DNA of 45,589 nucleotides, from assembly GCA_010084195.1 (NCBI GenBank), contig RGPS01000021.1:1-45589 (forward strand). The letters are read 5' to 3'. Position numbers and translations under genes: made by a program. Each line of letters starts with the position of its first letter. Position 1 is the stretch's first letter. This document shows, in pieces, positions 26,041 through 33,661 of this stretch. A model generated the notes under the pieces. It made no database searches, was not told the DNA's origin, and saw nothing but the letters and a program-made list of their open reading frames with translations. Source of the DNA: Terriglobia bacterium (lineage in GTDB: Bacteria; Acidobacteriota; Terriglobia; Bryobacterales; Bryobacteraceae).

Positions 26041-26636
26041 ACATCCGGGAACGTGTCGCCGACATCCTCGCCGCCGAAGCTGCAGCGATCTCGGCCATTC
26101 AGGTAACTCCGGAGTTTGAACGCGCCGTCCTCGCCCTCCGCGACTGTCCCGGCAAAGTCCTGACAGCGGGCATGGGTAAAGCCGGGCACATCGCCCGCAA
26201 ATTCGCCTCTACCCTCTGTTCCACCGGCACTCCGGCCTCCTACATCCACCCCGGCGAGGCGGCCCACGGCGACCTCGGCCTCATCGGCCCCGAAGACTGT
26301 CTCGTGGCCTTCTCCACCAGCGGCAAGACCAGAGAAGTTCTGGAGATGCTGGAACTCGGTCGCCACATCGGTCTCCGCACCGTCATCGCCGTCACCTCCC
26401 ACCCCGAGTCCGAACTGAGAACCCTCAGCGACATCATCCTCGACATGGGCATCATCGACGAGCCCTGTTCACAAGGCCTCACCCCGTCAGCCAGCATAGT
26501 GGCCATGTTGGCCATCAGCGACGCCCTGGCGCTCACGTTGATGGACCTGCAGGGGTTCACCCGCCACGACTGGGGCCTGCGCCACCACGGAGGCTACCTG
26601 GGCAAAAAGGCACGCCTCGACAATGACCTCAAATAG
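26037..26636 (+). CDS. SIS-domain sugar-phosphate isomerase (KpsF/GutQ-like, no CBS domains)
   Basis: A 199-residue protein consisting only of the SIS domain. VLTAGMGKAGHIARKFASTLCSTG, FIHP-like SYIHPGEAAHGDLG, VAFSTSGKTREVLE and the TPSASIVAMLAISDALA helix are characteristic of arabinose-5-phosphate isomerases (KdsD/KpsF/GutQ). Those enzymes are about 320 residues long with two CBS domains at the C-terminus; here the protein ends after GLRHHGGYLGKKA, exactly where CBS would begin. It may make Ara5P for lipopolysaccharide or act on a different sugar. It overlaps the thioesterase gene by 4 bases. Its 3' end is repeated in decayed form downstream. Confidence 0.82.
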   Translation: MNIRERVADILAAEAAAISAIQVTPEFERAVLALRDCPGKVLTAGMGKAGHIARKFASTLCSTGTPASYIHPGEAAHGDLGLIGPEDCLVAFSTSGKTREVLEMLELGRHIGLRTVIAVTSHPESELRTLSDIILDMGIIDEPCSQGLTPSASIVAMLAISDALALTLMDLQGFTRHDWGLRHHGGYLGKKARLDNDLK

Positions 26637-26880
26637 ACATGCCCGAACGTCGGAAACCACCATCCGGCCATTCACCGCACTTTCTCCACGCCCGGGGCTT
26701 GCATCACCAACGACGCTGCGGGGATAAAAACACCCGCCTCGACAAACACCTCCAGTGCCCACCCAAACGACGCAACCCACCATGTCGGCCGTCCGCGGCA
26801 CACTCGCCACGCCCGTGCCTGGCCCCCGAAGCTACCGGGACAGGAAGGCCCTGTTCGACAACCACCTCAAATACTCCGCC
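26550..26880. repeat. three imperfect ~120-base repeats derived from the 3' end of the SIS gene
   Basis: The end of the SIS gene (about 26550-26636) is followed by two decayed copies, about 26645-26760 and 26765-26880. Shared landmarks are GCCTCGACAA-GACCTCAAAT at 26614, GCCTCGACAAACACCTCCAG at 26736 and TTCGACAACCACCTCAAAT at 26854, and CGGAAACCACCAT against CGCAACCCACCAT. Identity by eye is 60-70 percent. The third copy overlaps the last codons of the convergent hydrolase. Confidence 0.6.
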
Positions 26881-27629
26881 AGCGAATGTAACTGGTCCAC
26901 AGGGTCCGGTGCCGAGTTTCCCGCGTACCCGATCAACCGGAACCCGCCCAGCTTCACCTCACTCAACTGCTGCGTTCCCATCGGCCCATGCCTCAAAACC
27001 GGGCGCCTCTTCGACCCCAACTGCCCGATCATCCACTCCGCCGTCTCCGTAGTACTCGCGAACGTACCCGGGAAGATCTCGGAGTGCGTCACCAGCATCG
27101 CCTTCTTCCCCGCCCCCGCATCCCGCGCGAACTGCAAAAAGATCTCCGGATGGTCCGGCTCCAGCTTCGATTCCAGAGGCCCAGGCTTTCCGCCGTCATA
27201 CCCCGTGTGCAGGCCATCAATCAACAAAACACGCGAGACCTGCGCATAGTATTCCGGCACACTCAGAATTTCCCGAATCGCCCCCTGCCCCGCACTCCAC
27301 CCCGTTAGCGTGACCGACGAAAATGTCACACCTCCCTGAGCAGCAGCGTCCCGCAGAACCTGCCCGAACAAAGCATGATCCGTAAACTGCCGCGCATACA
27401 CGCCGGACCCCGAGCCCGTATCAATCGTGATCACCGCTATTTTGAGCTTAACGGCAGCCACTTCCGGAATCCACGCCTCCAGTTCCACCCGCTTGCCCGG
27501 CAACGGACTCACCGATTTCACCAGCCTGGGATGTGGCCTGGTATGCTCCACCATCGGCGACGGATTCTACGCCTGCTGCCCAAAGGCAACCGCACACAAC
27601 AGCAAAACTACGCTACATCGCGAACGCAT
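26832..27629 (-). pseudogene. alpha/beta-hydrolase-like protein split from its signal peptide by an in-frame TAG
   Basis: The ATG at 27629 (overlapping the end of the FGE gene) starts a perfect 20-residue Sec signal peptide, MRSRCSVVLLLCAVAFGQQA. A TAG codon follows at 27569-27567. The same frame then continues without interruption through NPSP and MVEHTRPHP to the stop at 26832. The rest looks like an alpha/beta hydrolase: ITIDTGSGSGVYAR, nucleophile elbow TGWSAGQGAIRE, VLLIDGLHTGYDGG, and a late His in DQLHSL. Translation from ATG 27554 could give a 240-residue cytosolic protein, but the domain clearly belongs behind the signal peptide. Nonsense mutation, amber suppression or sequencing error are the three readings; mutation is the simplest. 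Confidence 0.65.
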
Positions 27630-28588
27630 CGGAATCCAATGTTTGTCGTAGCCGAATCCGGCGTGTTCTTCGTCCTCGCCGCCACCCGATACCGATTGCA
27701 GTACGACGCATGGCACAAATACGAACCACCCCGCATCGCCCGGTTCGTACCCTCAGCCGGACCCACCGGATTCACCCTCGTCCCAAACAGGTGGTAGTCC
27801 GGCGAAAACCAGTCCGCACTCCACTCCCACGTATTCCCCGTAATACTGAACAGCCCAAAACCATTCGCCGGATAAGCATCCACCGGAGAGGCCCCAGCGT
27901 AGCCATCCTCAGCCGAATTGTAGTCCGGAAACGTCCCCTGCCAGATGTTGCACAAGTGCTTACCCCCGGGCGTGAGGTCATCCCCCCACGGAAACCGCGC
28001 GTGCTCCAGACCACCCCGCGACGCAAACTCCCACTCGGCCTCAGTCGGAAGCCGCTTCCCCGCCCAGGCTGCATAGGCCGCCGCATCATGCCACGAAACG
28101 TGGACTACAGGGTAGTGCTCCCGCCCCGCCACACTGGTATCCGGACCCTCCGGATGATCCCAGGTCGCGCCATCCACCTTGCGCCACCAGCGCAGGCCAA
28201 TCGGATGCTCCGGAAACGCCTCATTCGCCTGCTCGCCCGATCTGCCTGAACGCAGATGCCCCTCGAAGACAAACGACCACCCAAACGCTTCCGCCTCCGT
28301 CTTATACCCGGTAGCCGCTACAAACTCCCCGAAGCCCTCGTTCGTCACCGGATACCGATCCATGTAAAACGGATCCACAATCACCGGTCGCACCGGCCCT
28401 TCCCCATCCGCCGGAATCGCGTCCCAATCTTCGCCCCCCATCAGGAAGCGGGCACCGTCCAGCCGGACCATGTTTTCCACCGACCCCGCCGCAACCCGAA
28501 GTCTCTCGGCCGACCTCGTGCACGAAGCCTGGAACGCCACCGCCCGCGCCTTCGTCGGCGCGCAGCACGGGTTCGGAACAGCCGACAT
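27608..28588 (-). CDS. formylglycine-generating enzyme (SUMF1 type)
   Basis: A 326-residue enzyme with the two redox/copper-binding cysteines of true FGEs in GGSYLCHASYCNRYR near the C-terminus (human Cys336/Cys341 positions), plus FLMGGEDWDAIPADGEGP, MDRYPVTNEGFGEFV, VSWHDAAAYAAWAGKRLPTEAEWEFA and GNTWEWSADWF. The N-terminal NPCCAPTKA resembles the Cys-Cys head seen in other bacterial FGEs. There is no signal peptide, so it acts in the cytosol, converting a Cys in CxPxR of a sulfatase to formylglycine. No sulfatase is encoded in the window. Its ATG follows the PpiC stop directly (TAAATG), so it is coupled to that gene. Confidence 0.9.
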   Translation of the reverse strand: MSAVPNPCCAPTKARAVAFQASCTRSAERLRVAAGSVENMVRLDGARFLMGGEDWDAIPADGEGPVRPVIVDPFYMDRYPVTNEGFGEFVAATGYKTEAEAFGWSFVFEGHLRSGRSGEQANEAFPEHPIGLRWWRKVDGATWDHPEGPDTSVAGREHYPVVHVSWHDAAAYAAWAGKRLPTEAEWEFASRGGLEHARFPWGDDLTPGGKHLCNIWQGTFPDYNSAEDGYAGASPVDAYPANGFGLFSITGNTWEWSADWFSPDYHLFGTRVNPVGPAEGTNRAMRGGSYLCHASYCNRYRVAARTKNTPDSATTNIGFRCVRDVA

Positions 28589-29449
28589 TTACACGTTCTC
28601 CGTGCGAACCACAGCCTTCCGCCGAAGTTCCGTCAACTGGTGCTCCACCTGGTGATCCTGCAGCGTCCGCAGCAGTCTCTGCTCGATGCTCGGCCCAATC
28701 TCCTCCAGCGAGGCGATACCCGCCGGGCGCTTCTCGTAAACCATCGCAATGTGGAGCCCGAACGGCGTCTCGAACACAGGCGTGGGCGTCATCACCGGCA
28801 GTTCAAAAACCTGCTCGTCGAACTCGTCCACCATGGTGCCCTTCGGGAAAAACCCAAGGTCGCCGCCCTTTTCCGGGCAATCCGAATACTCTGTTGCCAG
28901 ATGCGCGAAATCTTCACCGGCCACCAGGCGTTCGTGCAAATCGGCCATCAGCTCGCGAGCTTCTGCCGTCACTTCTTTCGCTGCATCGAAATTCTTCACG
29001 ATGTGCGCCGCGTGCACCATCTCCCGCTGCACAAACCGCTCACGATTCTTCTTGTAATACTCGCGGATTTCACCCTTGGTCGGCGGCTTCACGCCCTTGC
29101 CCCAGTGCTCAATCAGCCTCTCGGCAAGAATCCGGTCCCGCGCTTCTTTGCGGACCACTTCTTCATCGACACCCGCCCGGCAGCCCTCTTCGCCATCGCC
29201 CCGCGGTACCAGCGTCGAAGCCAATTCAGACACCTGCTCCTCTGCCGGTGCCAAACCCAGCCGCTGCGCCTCCTGTACCACCACCAGACGCCCGATCAAA
29301 TCGTTGATCACATGGTTGCGCAAACCCATGCGCTGCTCCAGGCTCAGCGGCCCCTCACGAGCCTCCAGTTCTTGCCGGAAAGTGGCAACCCCGGCCTTAA
29401 TCTCCTGGTCGGTTAGGACGTCCCCGTTGACGATAACGTTTTGTGGCAT
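28589..29449 (-). CDS. PpiC/parvulin-type peptidyl-prolyl isomerase
   Basis: A 286-residue protein from the start at 29449 (MPQNVIVNGDVLTDQEI). The frame stays open to 29569 but the extension is low-complexity and includes an 18-base repeat. The N-terminal helical part (to about 130) resembles the SurA/PrsA/NifM chaperone domain. The parvulin domain covers about 150-250 with MVHAAHIV, AGEDFAHLATEYSDCPEKGGDLGFFPKG, FDEQVFELP and TPFGLHIAMVYEK. No signal peptide, so it is cytosolic like NifM. It is coupled to the FGE gene; a chaperone role for FGE or its substrate is possible but only inferred from order. Confidence 0.87.
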   Translation of the reverse strand: MPQNVIVNGDVLTDQEIKAGVATFRQELEAREGPLSLEQRMGLRNHVINDLIGRLVVVQEAQRLGLAPAEEQVSELASTLVPRGDGEEGCRAGVDEEVVRKEARDRILAERLIEHWGKGVKPPTKGEIREYYKKNRERFVQREMVHAAHIVKNFDAAKEVTAEARELMADLHERLVAGEDFAHLATEYSDCPEKGGDLGFFPKGTMVDEFDEQVFELPVMTPTPVFETPFGLHIAMVYEKRPAGIASLEEIGPSIEQRLLRTLQDHQVEHQLTELRRKAVVRTENV

Positions 29450-29491
29450 ACTTTTCCAGAGTACCGAGCCGCCAGGCGCTGCCACCATCGC

Positions 29492-29527
29492 GCTACCGAA
29501 CTCCGACCCGCTACCGAACCCCGCCCG
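29492..29527. repeat. 18-base direct repeat, two copies
   Basis: GCTACCGAACTCCGACCC (29492-29509) is followed by GCTACCGAACCCCGCCCG (29510-29527), in the 123-base gap before the PpiC start. It may be a small slippage product or a protein-binding site; nothing else is visible there. Confidence 0.7.
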
Positions 29528-29572
29528 TAAGGAAGGGGCCAGCCCAGGCCCGGCGAACAGCGTCTTCAAACT

Positions 29573-30133
29573 CTACTTGCTGACAAACGTCTTGCCGCCG
29601 TACCAGATTTGCTCTTCGCCGGAGTCCGTCTTCACCACCCGCAGCAAACACCGAGCCCGCTTTTTCTTCGCAGCTACCGGAGCAGCCGAGGCCCCGCCCC
29701 CTGCCGGAGCGCTCGCCGGGCGCTCCTTCGCCATCTTGATGAGAGCCGCTCCGCAGGCCTCCAGAGACTTCTTCATCATCCGGTCCACAATGAACTGCGG
29801 AGCCCCGGCATCCAGGTTCACTTCCTGCACCAGCACCACGCCCGACCCGCTGTCGGCATTCATCAGCCGGTAGCTGCCCACATAGGCATTCACGTCACCG
29901 GGCTTCACCAGTTCGAACTTGATCAGAACATCCGGTTCGCACTCGTACTTCAGATTCATCACGGTGCGCTTCATACCACTCAGCGTGATGTCCACAATGG
30001 TCGTGTTCTCCGTGGCACTGTAAATCACCAGGCCTTCACAGCCAGGAAACCACTTCGGATAATTCGCGAAGTCAGAGAGCACGGCGTAGACATCCGCACG
30101 GCCCCAATTGATCTGAGTGGCAGTTTTTACCAT
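29573..30133 (-). CDS. SRPBCC/START-like protein with C-terminal extension
   Basis: A 186-residue protein. Residues 1-140 have the SRPBCC (polyketide cyclase/START-like) pattern: YAVLSDFANYPKWFPGCEG, VDITLSGMKRTVMNLKYECEPDVLIKFELV, SGSGVVLVQEVNLDAG and the long C-terminal helix VDRMMKKSLEACGAALIKM. Such proteins bind a hydrophobic ligand in a helix-grip cavity. An Ala/Pro/Lys linker leads to a small final segment GEEQIWYGGKTF. The neighbouring SRPBCC protein ends in a similar piece (GLVCTYLGKKYKM). Two bases separate the two genes. Confidence 0.78.
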   Translation of the reverse strand: MVKTATQINWGRADVYAVLSDFANYPKWFPGCEGLVIYSATENTTIVDITLSGMKRTVMNLKYECEPDVLIKFELVKPGDVNAYVGSYRLMNADSGSGVVLVQEVNLDAGAPQFIVDRMMKKSLEACGAALIKMAKERPASAPAGGGASAAPVAAKKKRARCLLRVVKTDSGEEQIWYGGKTFVSK

Positions 30134-30135
30134 CT

Positions 30136-30672
30136 CTAGCCCATCGCCTCCATCTTGTACTTCTTACCCAGGTAGGTGCAGACCAAACCGTCTTCGCCCT
30201 CAGAGATATCGATCAGAACTTCCCCCGCCGGCAAGGTCGGTGCCTGTGTGGACACCTGCTGTTTCAGGGCCTTCAGCGTCGCCCCGGGGTTCATCACCGT
30301 CGCATAGCCTCCCACCATCGCCAGAAACTTCGCCGGACCCTCCACCATCAATTCCACCTTCGACGCACCCGGCGAAGGAGACGTGATCTTCCACTCCAGC
30401 TTCAGCGTCAGAGGATGGCCGCTCATCGACCGCGAAATCACCATCTGCGGCGGCGCGTGCATGCACTCCAGCGTGAACTTGTATGCCGGCTTCGCGGCGA
30501 ACTCCAGTTCCGCAACAGCGAAATTCGTCTCGCGCCCAATCACAGTCGAACTCATGACTTTCGGCATCCACTCCACGTAGCTGCCGTAGTCGGCAAGGAT
30601 GTCATAGATCACGGCCGGCTCACACCCCAGCGTGAGCACGGCCTTACGCCGCACCGACAAACGTCCCAGCAT
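30136..30672 (-). CDS. SRPBCC/START-like protein
   Basis: A 178-residue protein with the same fold as its neighbour: VIYDILADYGSYVEWMPKV, AVAELEFAAKPAYKFTLEC, HPLTLKLEWKI and a C-terminal helix NPGATLKALKQQV. It ends with ISEGEDGLVCTYLGKKYKM, comparable to the tail of the following protein. Its start adjoins the stop of the cNMP-binding gene (TAGATG), so it belongs to the same transcript. Ligand unknown; the pair probably arose by duplication and may bind related lipids. Confidence 0.77.
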   Translation of the reverse strand: MLGRLSVRRKAVLTLGCEPAVIYDILADYGSYVEWMPKVMSSTVIGRETNFAVAELEFAAKPAYKFTLECMHAPPQMVISRSMSGHPLTLKLEWKITSPSPGASKVELMVEGPAKFLAMVGGYATVMNPGATLKALKQQVSTQAPTLPAGEVLIDISEGEDGLVCTYLGKKYKMEAMG

Positions 30673-31530
30673 CTAAACGCCCCCCACACTTGTCAGGCTC
30701 GACAACTCAAACCTCGGCAGACTCAGACGGAAACTGTCTTCCTCCCGAATGCCCACCGGCCCGAAATGTATCGGCCCCACAACATCCGGGTGAAACACAT
30801 CCAGATTGAACTCGCCCGCGCCGTATGCCGAAATCGACAACTCCACAGGCTCATCGGCAGGAAGAAGAAAGATCTTTATCTCGCCGATCCGAATCTCGTC
30901 AATCGCATTCAGCGCACTGCCCTCCACCGGGCACCCCAGCACCGCCACCGAAAATCGCGTCATCGCTTTCATCGAATAAAGCGGGCCGAAAGCATTCATC
31001 AGCTGTTCATGAATCACAGCTTTCGCCGACCCCGGTAAAGGCCCCGAAGACGCAGCATGAGCATGGTGTTCGTACGCCGCCGCTGCAGGTGCCGAAGTGG
31101 TGTGTGTGGCCACCTGAGCGTCACCAGCGACACGCAGCCGTGCCGCCAGAACTCTCGCCATTCGAACCGCAACCTGCGGGCTCTTCTCGATCAGCTTCAG
31201 GAAACTGTCGCGGGTCAGCAACAGACACTCCGCTGTCTCCAGAGTCGTCACGGTCGCCGACCGGGGCTTGTCGTCAATCAGAGACATCTCCGCAAAGAAC
31301 TGCGAAGGGCCCAGTTCGGCGAGCTTGAGATTGCCGGAAGGAATCTTCTTCGACACCTCCAGCTTGCCGCTGATCACGACATACATGCCGAGTCCCAGCT
31401 CGCCTTCTTTCACAATCGTTTCGCCTGACTCAAACTGGCAGACGATAGCGTCCTCCTCAATGCGACGGAGGGTCTTCTGGTCGAGTCCGGAAAAAAACTC
31501 AATATTTCTTATTATTTCGCTCAGCGTCAT
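30673..31530 (-). CDS. cyclic-nucleotide-binding-domain protein without DNA-binding domain
   Basis: A 285-residue protein. Residues 1-130 are a CRP/PKA-type cyclic-nucleotide-binding domain (FFSGLDQKTLRRIEE, FESGETIVKEGELGLGMYVVISGKLEV, FFAEMSLIDDKPRSATVTTLE). The phosphate-binding cassette reads FAEMSLIDDKPRSATV, close to consensus with the key Glu and Arg present. After an Ala/His-rich linker comes an unknown C-terminal beta domain of about 110 residues (RFSVAVLGCPVEGSALNAIDEI, IGPIHFG-like). There is no helix-turn-helix, so it is not a CRP-type regulator. I infer a second-messenger-controlled component of the kinase/lipid-binding cluster. Confidence 0.8.
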   Translation of the reverse strand: MTLSEIIRNIEFFSGLDQKTLRRIEEDAIVCQFESGETIVKEGELGLGMYVVISGKLEVSKKIPSGNLKLAELGPSQFFAEMSLIDDKPRSATVTTLETAECLLLTRDSFLKLIEKSPQVAVRMARVLAARLRVAGDAQVATHTTSAPAAAAYEHHAHAASSGPLPGSAKAVIHEQLMNAFGPLYSMKAMTRFSVAVLGCPVEGSALNAIDEIRIGEIKIFLLPADEPVELSISAYGAGEFNLDVFHPDVVGPIHFGPVGIREEDSFRLSLPRFELSSLTSVGGV

Positions 31531-31548
31531 GCGTCTTTCAGCTACCTG

Positions 31549-33099
31549 TTAGCGTATTCTCAATACTATCCAAAACAGCCCTGCGACCGCCGCAAGTGTC
31601 AGCATTCTGACCGGAATCATCATACCAGGCGGAGCCAGACTCCCCCACCGCAAGCACACCAGCAGTACCCCAAGCACCAGCGCCCCCAACGGGAGCAACC
31701 ACACCGGACGCGTGGATTCCGTCCTTTCCGGTGCCGTCGTAATGTCGAACCCCATGCTGAGGCGGTTATCCCGAATTTCTCCGGCCAGGCGGCTGGCCTC
31801 TTTCATAACCCCCAGAGCCAGCAACCCCGTACTCGCCGCCCACTGCGCCGCGTCATCCACGTTCATCAGCCCGGCAACCCGGGCCTGCAGGATTCGGCCC
31901 ACCACCGGCCACTGGGCGTCAGCAATCAGATCTTTCGGAGGAGCTCCCAGCCGCACCGTATCCCCAATCCAATAGCCAATTGCCACCAGATTGCGATGCA
32001 GGCAGTCCAGAAACAGATGTCTCGCTACACCCAGTTTGGAAACAGCGCGCCAATTGGCCTCAAACGTCTCCGCACTCTGCGGGAACCACCGATGCACCTT
32101 CAGCTCCGGGTCCACCGCAGACAAGTGTGAAATCAATTCTTTCTCCAGCAAGGGTGATTCATAAGAGATCGCCAGCCGGAGCAGGGTTCGGGACGAAAGC
32201 GAAGCATCCCGGGCGATAGCAGCGGCCACGTACTCCAGGGCTGCTGCAGAAAGCCCCGGCGGGGTAGCGGCCGGTCTTGCCAGTCGGCGGAAACCCAGCT
32301 TGCCGGACGCAGTAATCACCATGCTGTCCAGCCTGAGATCGCACTCCACCATCCCCAGAGCACAAAACTGCTCCAGAACAGCGCGGGCAATCAAGCCGCA
32401 GACGGAGGGGTCGCCCTTCTGTACCAGTGCCTCAACGGGAGTACCATCCACGGTGGCCCAAACCATCACCCTGGAGGTAGACAACATCGGAATCGGTAAA
32501 GGATACACCGCCCCGGTATCCCCGCCATACTGGCTGATCGCATCCAGATAGGCCCGTTCGTTCTCCAGCGTCTCGCTGGTTCGAAGCCAGTCCACAAACT
32601 CGTTCAGCACCACCGGTGACTGCAAGCCTGACAGTTGTGGCGAACCCAGTTGCGCCACCCCGGAACGGAAGGCCGCAATTTCATCCTCGGTTGCTGCCGG
32701 ATGAGCCACCTCGACAACCACCTCCTGATCCTGGACCTTGCCCGCAAACGCAGTTCGATTGAGTGTCCTCCAAACCGGCTTCTCACAGAGCGAAGCAGCC
32801 AGCGCGGCACCGGCAGCACCAAGTTCTGCCGCCAGCATTCCCTCAACTTCCCCGCGCGACAGCCCGGTGATCTCGACATTCAGCCCCGCCAGAGCCTCAA
32901 TCTCACCCGACGTCAGCACGTCAGAGCGCCACTGCAGGAAAACACCATATGCCAGGTAGACCCCGCCCAGTTCCTCCAGGGCCTGCCGCAGGCGCACCCC
33001 AAGGACCTCCGTCTGCACGCCGGAGCGGCGTATCAGTGAGTCCGATTGCAGGCCCAATCGGCCAAAAACGGTAGCAGGAACTGGAAGTGTGAGCGTCAA
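31549..33099 (-). CDS. UbiB/AarF (ABC1)-like pseudokinase with C-terminal membrane anchors
   Basis: About 516 residues. The layout follows UbiB proteins but each kinase motif is gone. LRQALEELGGVYLAYGVFLQWRSDVL aligns with the KxGQ region (intact in the neighbour as FIKFGQIL) but lacks Lys and Gln. VVVEVAHPA (128-136) replaces VAVKVQRPG, with Glu130 at the conserved Lys. VECDLRLDS (251-259) replaces [14 protein letters not shown] (269-274) replaces the DFG motif. The unconserved flank LSTSRVMVWATVDGTPV still matches [15 protein letters not shown]. Two hydrophobic helices near the C-terminus mirror UbiB anchors. The start is weak (TTG 33099, no clear binding site). It is probably a scaffold or regulator of the true kinase two genes upstream. 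Confidence 0.6.
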   Translation of the reverse strand: MTLTLPVPATVFGRLGLQSDSLIRRSGVQTEVLGVRLRQALEELGGVYLAYGVFLQWRSDVLTSGEIEALAGLNVEITGLSRGEVEGMLAAELGAAGAALAASLCEKPVWRTLNRTAFAGKVQDQEVVVEVAHPAATEDEIAAFRSGVAQLGSPQLSGLQSPVVLNEFVDWLRTSETLENERAYLDAISQYGGDTGAVYPLPIPMLSTSRVMVWATVDGTPVEALVQKGDPSVCGLIARAVLEQFCALGMVECDLRLDSMVITASGKLGFRRLARPAATPPGLSAAALEYVAAAIARDASLSSRTLLRLAISYESPLLEKELISHLSAVDPELKVHRWFPQSAETFEANWRAVSKLGVARHLFLDCLHRNLVAIGYWIGDTVRLGAPPKDLIADAQWPVVGRILQARVAGLMNVDDAAQWAASTGLLALGVMKEASRLAGEIRDNRLSMGFDITTAPERTESTRPVWLLPLGALVLGVLLVCLRWGSLAPPGMMIPVRMLTLAAVAGLFWIVLRIR

Positions 33100-33201
33100 A
33101 TGAAAGTGAAAAAGGCAGGGGCCAAATCAGCCAAAGCCGAAACTGGAAGGATAGCGCAACGGACTCCGAATCCGCCGATCCGCATTCCAAGCCGCTGTGG
33201 C

Positions 33202-33621
33202 TTAGGCTTTCTTCGCTGCGGCAGTTTTTGCTTTGCGAGGAGATGTCGCGGCTTTCTTAACACTCGCCATCGGCTTCACTTCGCTGGCCGTCGCCTCACG
33301 GTGCTTACCGATGTGGCTGATTTCCTTCGTAGCCTTTAGCGTCCGGTGGAACACGTCATCCGCGGTGTCACGAATCTCTTTGATATCCCGCTCAATCGCC
33401 ACGGCAACATCACTCCCGGTCTCCGTGATATTCACCAGGATTTCCTTCTTGCTCTCGTCCAGCTTCGAAATCAGAGCGCTCGCCACGCCATCCATTACCT
33501 GGCGCAGACTCTGCAGCGATTCCTTGGTATCGAAGTCAGAAACACTGCTCTGAACCTGCTGCATGCTGTAAAGAGTCGCGGCCGCTGAAAGCCGGACAAT
33601 CGAGTTAATCAATTCCTGCAT
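33202..33621 (-). CDS. phasin-like helical protein with basic Ala/Lys tail
   Basis: A 139-residue protein with a strong AGGAGG site. Residues 1-100 are almost entirely amphipathic helix (SIVRLSAAATLYSMQQVQ, SLQSLRQVMDGVASALISKLDES, IERDIKEIRDTADDVFHRTL), with no signal peptide or membrane segment. The C-terminus is rich in Lys and Ala (SVKKAATSPRKAKTAAAKKA), like the DNA-binding tail of PhaF-type phasins and of histone H1-like proteins. I infer a granule- or membrane-surface protein; family membership is not certain. It lies between the UbiB kinase and the pseudokinase genes. Confidence 0.65.
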   Translation of the reverse strand: MQELINSIVRLSAAATLYSMQQVQSSVSDFDTKESLQSLRQVMDGVASALISKLDESKKEILVNITETGSDVAVAIERDIKEIRDTADDVFHRTLKATKEISHIGKHREATASEVKPMASVKKAATSPRKAKTAAAKKA

Positions 33622-33661
33622 TTTCCTGAACCTCCTGTTAGATCACAAATCTGTTACGGAT

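Noticed and set aside
33145..33195. tRNA-Arg(CCG)-like stretch, GGATAGCGCAACGGACTCCG and onward
   Set aside because: The anticodon stem and loop look convincing, but neither a D-stem partner nor a T-stem can be formed and no acceptor stem flanks it. Treated as chance resemblance between two genes.
33189..33203. 5-bp hairpin AAGCC/GGCTT at the stop of the phasin-like gene
   Set aside because: Too short and without a U-tract; such hairpins are expected by chance.
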